Part shown: one piece after another, positions 56,690 through 64,000 of the stretch
Layout of the letters: every line of letters begins with the position of its first letter
How positions within the stretch are numbered: the first letter of the stretch is position 1
Position numbers and translations under genes: made by a program
NCBI RefSeq assembly: GCF_963678635.1
Contig: NC_087065.1
Coordinates: 27,671,254-27,735,253 of the forward strand
Length of the DNA: 64,000 bases
Direction of reading: 5' to 3'
From: Symsagittifera roscoffensis
Taxonomy: Eukaryota > Xenacoelomorpha > Acoela > Convolutidae
Notes under the pieces: generated by a model
What the model was told of the DNA's origin: nothing
Seen by the model: the letters and a program-made list of their open reading frames with translations, nothing else
Database searches by the model: none

Positions 56690-58880
56690 TCAATAGTGGT
56701 TTCTAGGAGTCAAGTTTTGCATTTTTTTAGCCTCAATCTCAGATGTTATGCCTCTGAAAGACCATACTGAAAAACGGCAATTCCATGTTTTTTTTTGTTT
56801 TGTTTGACTATTTTGTTTGAACTTTGAATACAAAAACAAAACAAAGTTATAAATAATTTTTGATTTTACGTTCCAAGTGGTGGTGTTGCAATTTTCTGCT
56901 TCGTCACACACTGTCTGTTCCTGTTTGACAATTAAATAACCGGTCACAGTCAAAATTGAAATATCAAAATTGTAATTGCTTAGAGACCTGAAAAACGTTT
57001 AAGAGAAAATTTAAACAATTGAAATGAAAAATGATTCTAAAATCATCCTCTGTTAATGAAAAGTTTCTAAATCAAAGGCCAACTTAGGAATAAAACTTTA
57101 ATTTTTTAACAGATTGAAAACGTAATTTTCCATTTATTTTGTCTGCTACTGTAGAACGTAACAGACTAAATTTCAACGGTTTATGAATTGTTACCTTCAG
57201 AAATTATGCCATTTCTTGAACTTTTTTCTGATAGCTGAGTTGTTTGCTCTAATAAGTCCCTAAAAGTGTGACATTTAAGGATTATTCAAATTGTTAGCAA
57301 TCCCGAAATTTTTACGGGCGTTTGTGAAGTAGGTAGCAACAAAAACATTTTGCAGCTAGAATTTTCGCAAGAGTTGAACAATTTTTGAGATTCATTTTAA
57401 ACTGTTGCGGATCTGGTATGAAGACCAGGTGAAAAACACGAAATCGAAAATTTGATTTTTTATCACGCCTTCGAAAGACTTTTGTTTTAATTCATTATTT
57501 AATGTTCTTGGAAAGACGGTGCACTATTGTTTCAAACTTTGCGCTAATGCTTCAAAAAGAACATTTTTTTATGAATTGCGCTAGTGTTCCAAATCGAACA
57601 CTTTTGTTTGATATAATGCACTAGTGTTTCAGAAATTTTACTAGTGTTTCAAAAATGCACAATTTTTTCAAATTTGGCACGGAAACAAACTGTACGGAAG
57701 CAGGAAACAGACTTGTATTTTTAAAGAAGCGACATGTTATTTCATAGCAATGTCTAAATTATGATTTAGAGCGAAGAATTTATATGTTTTTTTTGCTGAA
57801 ATTTGGTCAGCATTGATAATTCAAACCGAAATTAAAAACAGCACCCTTCGGTAGCTGATTTATAACAGTGCTGAAGAGTTTTGTTGGGGAAACGAAGACT
57901 TTTATCTCAAGTTCCTCCAAAAAATCGTCAATATAACGTTGACTATGAGCGAACTGCATTTTCAGCGTTAAACAAGAATAGATCCGTCCATTATTTAGCA
58001 TATTTTGTGCGACTTGAATACGAAAAACAAAAGAAAACTTGAAACATTCAAGACGTTGATGCTGCAACTTTCTTCTTCGCTTTACTCCGTGTCTCTTTCT
58101 TTATGCTTCTGTTTGACAAATAAATAACCGGATATTTATATTTAATCATTTTTTCAACGACTCTGCTCTTTATTGTGTTTCTCCAATCAAATCAAATTTT
58201 CGTGATGACTTAACATCTTAATAAATACATCACATCTTAGTGAAAAGAAAAAACCAAACACAAATTATAAAAATGGCAAAATCAAAAATTTCAAGCAACA
58301 GCAATTAAAACCACTCTCAAACGAATATAAGATCTACCAAACCTTATTTTGCAGACTATGAAATCAATGAACTAAAAAATTGATGAACTGGTAGGTATGG
58401 CGAACAACAACTCGCGGCAACAACTACAACAATTGGTAGTTGCATTTATAGAGACGCGGCTTAATGACGACGTCGAAGCAGCTCTGTTTTCTGTTTTCGA
58501 TAACCCTAAGATTATCACCCTATTAGGATAACTAACAATTCGCAAAGAAAGGGTGGATTGGCGACACTCATTTCTTAAAAAAATCATAATTGTAATTACT
58601 TAGACAAATAAAAAATATTAAGTTGAAAATTCATACGATTGAAAAAAAAAATAATCATAAAAAATAATTCCTTGGTACTGAATTATGCTTTATTTGAAAA
58701 ATAGTTTTGAACAACATTCATTTAGAAGTTTTACAGAGTGAAAATGTAAATTTGCGTTTAGTTTTGTCCACCTGTAGAACGTTACAGACTCCGTTTTAAT
58801 GATGCGTAAAAGTTGACGATTAATGACTTCAGAAGTTATGCAATGACATCAACATTTTCTTCTAATTAGCTTGCAATCAT
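56690..58880. repeat. Two diverged copies of a repeat (R2-related)
   Basis: The block 56860-56955 (GTTGCAATTTTCTGCTTCGTC...CTGTTTGACAATTAAATAACCGG) matches 58060-58130 (CTGCAACTTTCTTCTTCGCT...CTGTTTGACAAATAAATAACCGG). The following segment at 57120-57215 (TAGAACGTAACAGACT...TTCAGAAATTATGC) matches 58745-58845 (TAGAACGTTACAGACTCC...TTCAGAAGTTATGC). The order is kept in both copies. Between them a run near 57540-57660 has repeated CTAGTGTTTCAAA-like words. Confidence 0.6.
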
Positions 58881-59396
58881 CCGTCAAAAGCTCAGATCAT
58901 AAAACTGAAATCTGTAAAAGTTAATTTTATCCAATTTATTAAACACATAGCAACACAAACTTGCCGACATAAATTTAGACGAAAACAGTTAAGTCGAAAA
59001 AGAAAATGTCCAAGAACGCAAGATCCAGCAAATATTTTATGTCTTTGTCTCTTTTTTTAATTGATTTTTCAAAGGTAAGAGCATGCCAAATAGGACGATT
59101 GAATGTAAGCTTTGCATCAGAAATTTTGCTCTAAGAAAGTTTTGTTTTCAAAAGTTTTTTTTTTTTAAATTGAGTACTCCCTCAAAAACTCACAAGAATA
59201 GAAAACTTATTTTTCTCATCAAATTACGCAATTTCAGGCCACTAATTGGGTCAAACAAAAACCGAAAACTGCTAGGCAAAGTAAACAAAAAGTTAATAAC
59301 AAAAAAGAAAAAACCCTTCTTGAATTCATACTTAACCGGAATTAATAATTTAAAAACATCCAATAGGAGGATTATTTAAAAAACAGTTATGCTCGA
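58881..59396. other. Intergenic, no supported gene
   Basis: Contains a 98-codon Lys/Asn-rich frame (59083-59379, +) starting MPNRTIECKLCIRNF; composition is that of chance frames in A-rich DNA and no homologue is recognised. Confidence 0.35.
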
Positions 59397-59400
59397 AAGG

Positions 59401-59749
59401 TGTTGTTATACCCTCAGCCGTTAGGTGAGGTATAATTAAGTTGTCAAGTCTATGCTAATCGCTGACTATGAAATGAGAAATAGAAAAGACTACGATGGTA
59501 ACTTAAATTCATCGGTCTATGTTTAAGTCTGGACGACGCTGACCTCGAAGCATTTGAGATACAGCGTTTCATAATAACTATTACATATGTTGTTAGGTAT
59601 AGATAGATACTTATTTAATTCCAGACTTCTATATGTATTATGTAATCATTTAGGTTTATAATATGTAAACATTACCAACTGGTAGTTTTAGCACCTGATT
59701 GTACATTGTTTGTATGGAATGTTTTACTATGATATCCGTATGGATAACA
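59401..59749 (-). mobile_element. 3' LTR of Ty3/Gypsy element G2
   Basis: Bounded by TG...CA with short inverted ends (TGTTGTTAT at 59401; ATAACA at 59749), 349 bp, directly followed by the polypurine tract of a minus-strand element. Unrelated to the LTRs of G1. The host flank is at 59400 and below; the matching 5' LTR lies outside the window. Confidence 0.7.
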
Positions 59750-59762
59750 CTTCCCTCCTTTT
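59750..59762 (-). promoter_or_regulatory. Polypurine tract of G2
   Basis: AAAAGGAGGGAAG on the minus strand, directly beside the LTR and 20 bp after the pol stop codon: the expected plus-strand primer site. Confidence 0.75.
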
Positions 59763-59781
59763 AAGAAATTGAGTTCTCAAT

Positions 59782-62700
59782 TTAAGCTTGATTTAGATCG
59801 TCCTCCTGCGAATTATCTTTGGCTTGTCCTCGCGTTTCCGCCGATTGTTGTTTATCGGTTTTAGGTATGTCAGATGATCTCTGTTGTGGGGAAGTTTGTT
59901 TTTCGTCTTCTTTCTCTCTCTGGAACGTCATTGAATTTCCTCGAATAGGACTAATCGATTGTAAGAAATTCATTGCTTCTTCAAAATCTTTACTGAAAGA
60001 GTCTTCAGTGATCTGCGGCTTGTCTAGAATATACCGCGAGCTTGTGGTTCTTGCAATTGTATTGGTCTTAGTCATATTTCGAGTGTTTTCGGGCGTATCG
60101 CTACTCATGTGGACTTCTGTACACACTATATCATCTGATGACGCCAACGATGCTGTTTGGTGTGTCGTGTCCTCATTGTATTTTGTGATTTGGTTTTCGT
60201 CATTTTTGTCATTCAGATTAGAGGTGCTAAGTTTCGTCGGTGTAATATCCTCCGTATTTGCGTGTTCGATGGTTGCTACTGTGAGTGGGGCTTCAGTGTT
60301 TGTTGAGATGTTTCCAATTGGGATGGCATTTCCGAATTTTCCGGCCAGCGTGCTTTTTCGTGATCTGGTTGATCTCCGTATTTCCGGTGATTTGGTTTCT
60401 GGTGTGGCCTTTAAGTCAATTCGTTTTGCTGCAGGTTGTTTACTTGGAGATGGAGATTTATGGTCGAGCTCGTTATCCGATGAGAGTGAAATCGATGTAT
60501 CACAGTCGAATTGGATGGTTGCAGGGTCGATTCTTGCTTTCTTCTTCGGGCTAACCGTTCTGTGAGGTACTGCCTTTGCCGGGAGGCGTTGCGTGATCGA
60601 TTTGCTTCTGTCCCGGGCATTCCCTTGCTGTGTTGGTGTAAATGTAGCCAATAGTTTCTGTGGACCTAGGGCTCGTCGATTCAATGTCTGCTGAATTATC
60701 TCCTGTGTTGATTTTGGTGGTGGCTTTCTAGGGCTTTTCGCTGAATTTCCTGATGTTCCTCCATGTGCCCCTGTGCTAGGTGTCTTTGTCTCTAAAATAC
60801 GCGGTTTAGCTCTTGGTAGGTGTTTATACGCGACAAAATCCTTTAGTGCCGCTGGTCTACATTTTCCATAGACCCTTGGATCTGGTATGAATGCAAGACC
60901 GTCATGCCTAATTACCCTAGGTTGTTTCCCATCTTCCCGTATCCACGCAGTGTGTGGAGAGTAATTAATTATTGCGCCGTTTTCGATGATTTTGAACTGC
61001 GCCCCAAATGTTCCCGGATTTTTTGTTTTTCTGGCAATTGTCCCCGTTTTTCTAGCAATTTGTTCGAGGCGTAGTCCTGTTTTAGGATTAATGGTATGTG
61101 CTGGACCTTTAAAACGATCCTTTAGAAATATTAATGGGGCTCTTCGTAATTTTTCTTTTTCTTGTGATGTTAATAATCTTATGGGGTTACGAGTCCTTAG
61201 TTTATCAAAATCATTCGATCTTTCTTTTAGAAAGGTTTCCTGAAGTGATCTGGCTTCATAAGGCTTATTTGTCAAAGGTAGGTGCGCACCTATTGGGAAT
61301 TTTTGAAGTAGCCTCCTGTCGAATTCCTCATCGCTGCTGTCTAATGTTACTGCCTCCGTGTGTGCGTCTGCGTCCGGCTGGTTCTGTGCTCTACGTTTTC
61401 CTGAGTGTGATTGTGTGTGTCGATTAGCTTCGGTAGCACTTTTATCCGCGACAGTTTGTGCTGGTGGGGCCGGGTTGAATGTTGGTTCTGGCACGTATTG
61501 GTGCTCGGGTGTGGGCTTCATTTTGTATTTCAGGTCTAGTTCATCCTCGCTGTTTAAATCCCTGTTCCACATTGATTCCGCCGACAACGCTGGTTTTGCG
61601 AGTACTTTTTCGTCTAAACATGATAATTTAGTATTTTCCCACGAAAGGTTTGACAATTTAGGCGATGTGCTGAGGTTACTTATGGGAGTATTAGCTTTTC
61701 TACCGTAGTGAGATTCAAACGGTGTAACTTTTGTAGAAGAGTTAGGTGTAATACGGAGGGTTTTTATTAATTCAGCTACGTCCGATGCTAACTTATATGG
61801 ACGATTTGTTTTGTCAATTTTCATTATCGCTAGTCGTGATTTTAATGTTCGTATGAGTCTTTCGACCATGCCTATCGCTCTATGGTCGTCCACCGGTGCG
61901 AAAATCAGTTTTATATTGTGAGATTTACAATATATAAGGAACTTTTTGGCTCTGAAACCTTGTGCTTGGTCACATCTGATAGCACGGGGTACACCTTGGT
62001 TGACTATGTGATTTTGCATAAAACGGATGATTGTATCCGCTTTATTATTGGTAACAACTTTTGCGTACGGAAAGCGTGAGAAGCGATCGACACCCACCAA
62101 TATATAAACATCCTTATCGTTTTCGTCCGGTAAGGGTCCTGCGAAATCTAATTGGATTTCCTCATTTGGTTCTACCACCGCGTCCAATGTTGTGAAGTGT
62201 TGTTTACCCGAGATAACCTTAAAGTTCTTACCCTTTTCCCGAAAGCTTTTACAGTTTTGTGCCGTTGAGACGATGTCTCTGTGAAGGAACGGATACCACA
62301 CATGCTTCGCTGCTTCTAGCATTCCCCCTTGTCCTGGATGTGTGAGGTGTAAAGCATCCATCAGTGTAGGCCTCAGTTGTTTCGGTATGACGACGCCGTC
62401 GTCGTAGAGAAGAATGTTGTCCCTGACTGATAGGCGATGCCTTACATTGTAAAAATAAGGGCCGTAGCAGCTTTTGATGGAGTCCCACTTTTGTTGCTTA
62501 ACCATTGTTAAGAGTGGTGATAAATTTCTATCTCGTTTGGTAGCGGCTGCTAGGAAGCTTACGTCCATCACCTTTCGTAAATTCTTTCGGAACATTGGGG
62601 TGTCCTGTTTTGATGACTGGTTGTTGTCGGTTTGGGTTTGATGGTCTGTGTCAGGGGATTGATCTTTTTCCAGTGTCTGGCAAATGGCATCCGCTTTCTT

Positions 62701-64000
62701 GGATTCAATTCTGTTGAATGTGAAGCTGTTTGTAGAGGGTATGACCTGATGTGTCACGTCACTGAATGTAAGTTCTGGTGGTGGGGGTTTAGATAGAAGT
62801 GCATTAAACGATGCGTAATTGAGGGGAGAGAAAGTGAGTTGGGTTTGGGCTGCGGTATGTGCTTTCCTTGTTATGCGGCGAAAGGGTGGTAAAGTCATGC
62901 CTTGTTGTAATTGTCTACTCATGTTGTTTTGTTTTTCTAGGTTTGAACTGTTTGAAATTGAGTTAATTTGAAATCGACTTGATTTGAGCAATTGACTACG
63001 CAGAGTGAATGCAGTTTGTGTTTGAATCGAATTTGAACGTGCGAAGTTCTCGTTCCGGTCGAGCTTTTTGGTGCCTGGATAATTAGCCGTTTTGACGTTA
63101 TTCCAAGCGGCGTTAATACTACTGCTATCTTGGAATTCTACGCATTTTACGAGGTCATCGATTAGTGCTACTACGAAATTTTCATCCCAGTACGCGGGGG
63201 GTTGAGGTTTTCCGACCGGGTGTCGTGAGATGTAGTCAATGAGACCCATTTTACTACCAGCTAGGTGGTGTATGTCAAAATCGAATGGAATGAGTCGATC
63301 AATCCATCTGGTTAACCTACTTTGATAGGTTTTATTGCCCCTATTACTTTTTAATGCACCAACTAATGCTTGATGGTCCGTTATTAAAGTAAAGCGTCTG
63401 CCGTATAGGTAGTACTTGAAGTGCTCAATGGCCCATACTGCGGCTAGAAGTTCGAGTTCGTTTACCGAGTATTTTTGTTCGCATGAATTTAGGAATCGTG
63501 ATGCATACGCAATTGTGGCCCAACCATCCGGTGTGTTTTGTTCCAGGGCCGCGCCTATACCTTCGCGGCTGGCGTCACAGATAATTCGGGTGTCTCGGTC
63601 CGTTACAAAATGTCTGTTTTCTGTTATGTTCTTTACGGCATTTAATACATTTTTGAAAGCTTTCCCGTTTTCTTCATTCCACTGGAAATTAAATTTATTT
63701 GCTGTTGATAGCAGTGGTCTAAGGGGATTGCATAGTTGAGCTAAGTTTGGGATGAATTTGTTGAGGTGATGAACTGAACCCATGAAACTTTTCAATTGTT
63801 TGAATGTTTTTGGATGAGGTAGGTTTATAATTGCGTCCGTTTTCTTATAGATAGGTATGGTGCCGTGTTCGTTTATGGTAAGTCCCAACCATTCTACTTC
63901 CCTACAACCAAATTTACACTTATCGATTGAAATAGCCATGTTTTCCGTATCTAGTTTGTTCAGAACTTTTGTTAATTTTTCAATATGCTTCTCTTTCGTG
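59782..64000 (-). CDS. G2 Ty3/Gypsy Pol polyprotein (RT end, RNase H, integrase, long tail), partial
   Basis: The frame is open to the window edge and stops at 59782; at least 1405 codons with no frameshift. Counting from the Met at 63939: RT connection (LGLTINEHG; FMGSVHHLNKFIPN), RNase H with D122, E161, D188 and D235, a 260-residue linker, integrase zinc finger (H531, H534, C563, with F566 where a second Cys is expected), catalytic D598, D657 and E693 (spacing DD35E), then a ~690-residue tail rich in Lys, Ser and Thr without an obvious chromodomain. Gag, protease and the RT catalytic core would lie beyond 64000. Intact frame and catalytic residues suggest recent activity; the zinc-finger change may impair it. 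The element differs from G1, but both carry long basic post-integrase tails. Confidence 0.9.
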   Translation of the reverse strand, partial: TKEKHIEKLTKVLNKLDTENMAISIDKCKFGCREVEWLGLTINEHGTIPIYKKTDAIINLPHPKTFKQLKSFMGSVHHLNKFIPNLAQLCNPLRPLLSTANKFNFQWNEENGKAFKNVLNAVKNITENRHFVTDRDTRIICDASREGIGAALEQNTPDGWATIAYASRFLNSCEQKYSVNELELLAAVWAIEHFKYYLYGRRFTLITDHQALVGALKSNRGNKTYQSRLTRWIDRLIPFDFDIHHLAGSKMGLIDYISRHPVGKPQPPAYWDENFVVALIDDLVKCVEFQDSSSINAAWNNVKTANYPGTKKLDRNENFARSNSIQTQTAFTLRSQLLKSSRFQINSISNSSNLEKQNNMSRQLQQGMTLPPFRRITRKAHTAAQTQLTFSPLNYASFNALLSKPPPPELTFSDVTHQVIPSTNSFTFNRIESKKADAICQTLEKDQSPDTDHQTQTDNNQSSKQDTPMFRKNLRKVMDVSFLAAATKRDRNLSPLLTMVKQQKWDSIKSCYGPYFYNVRHRLSVRDNILLYDDGVVIPKQLRPTLMDALHLTHPGQGGMLEAAKHVWYPFLHRDIVSTAQNCKSFREKGKNFKVISGKQHFTTLDAVVEPNEEIQLDFAGPLPDENDKDVYILVGVDRFSRFPYAKVVTNNKADTIIRFMQNHIVNQGVPRAIRCDQAQGFRAKKFLIYCKSHNIKLIFAPVDDHRAIGMVERLIRTLKSRLAIMKIDKTNRPYKLASDVAELIKTLRITPNSSTKVTPFESHYGRKANTPISNLSTSPKLSNLSWENTKLSCLDEKVLAKPALSAESMWNRDLNSEDELDLKYKMKPTPEHQYVPEPTFNPAPPAQTVADKSATEANRHTQSHSGKRRAQNQPDADAHTEAVTLDSSDEEFDRRLLQKFPIGAHLPLTNKPYEARSLQETFLKERSNDFDKLRTRNPIRLLTSQEKEKLRRAPLIFLKDRFKGPAHTINPKTGLRLEQIARKTGTIARKTKNPGTFGAQFKIIENGAIINYSPHTAWIREDGKQPRVIRHDGLAFIPDPRVYGKCRPAALKDFVAYKHLPRAKPRILETKTPSTGAHGGTSGNSAKSPRKPPPKSTQEIIQQTLNRRALGPQKLLATFTPTQQGNARDRSKSITQRLPAKAVPHRTVSPKKKARIDPATIQFDCDTSISLSSDNELDHKSPSPSKQPAAKRIDLKATPETKSPEIRRSTRSRKSTLAGKFGNAIPIGNISTNTEAPLTVATIEHANTEDITPTKLSTSNLNDKNDENQITKYNEDTTHQTASLASSDDIVCTEVHMSSDTPENTRNMTKTNTIARTTSSRYILDKPQITEDSFSKDFEEAMNFLQSISPIRGNSMTFQREKEDEKQTSPQQRSSDIPKTDKQQSAETRGQAKDNSQEDDLNQA

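Noticed and set aside
59819-60565. 248-codon plus-strand frame
   Set aside because: It lies wholly antisense to the intact G2 pol frame and has no independent support.

Overview
The window is nuclear DNA of an invertebrate-type animal: AT-rich, intron-containing, with a nuclear tRNA gene, tRNA-derived SINEs, LINE fragments, hAT transposons and Ty3/Gypsy retrotransposons. I cannot place the species from sequence alone. Short introns (112, 114 and 162 bp) lie beside long repeat-filled ones (1.96 and 2.8 kb), and the standard genetic code fits every gene.

Layout. 1-4.3 kb: a tandem array of about 830 bp units (three copies plus a diverged fourth) built from SINE-like and LINE reverse-transcriptase pieces. 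4.3-11.4 kb: dispersed repeats and a near-identical 805 bp direct duplication. 11.46-16.31 kb (+): a five-exon gene for an EED (PRC2) WD40 protein of 669 residues. 16.5-19.8 kb: a higher-order satellite and tandem SINEs. 19.87-21.88 kb (+): a coiled-coil protein that looks like a compact, divergent hamartin (TSC1). 22.34-23.23 kb: an 874 bp hAT element inserted into a tRNA-like sequence. 24.4-33.1 kb (-): two paralogous genes for unrecognised secreted, probably GPI-anchored proteins sharing a CEICMMHQ motif. 31.9-47.7 kb: three degenerate minus-strand copies of one Ty3/Gypsy element plus a tandem duplication that captured the 5' half of the second secreted gene. 47.68-47.88 kb: a 200-N assembly gap. 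47.9-48.9 kb: a tRNA-Arg(TCG) gene between two blocks of a short inverted motif. 49-59.4 kb: repeat relics without a supported gene. 59.4-64 kb (-): the 3' part of a structurally intact Ty3/Gypsy element with a very long post-integrase tail, running off the window.

The host genes show no operon-like relation. EED acts in histone H3K27 methylation, the hamartin-like protein would act in mTORC1 control, and the secreted pair is a local duplicated family. The points most worth a second look are the secreted family and its transposon-mediated chimera, the odd EED (large first-blade insertion, one aromatic-cage change), the compact hamartin candidate, the hAT insertion in a tRNA-like promoter, the tRNA-Arg gene between inverted arrays, and a short hairpin shared by several otherwise different repeats.
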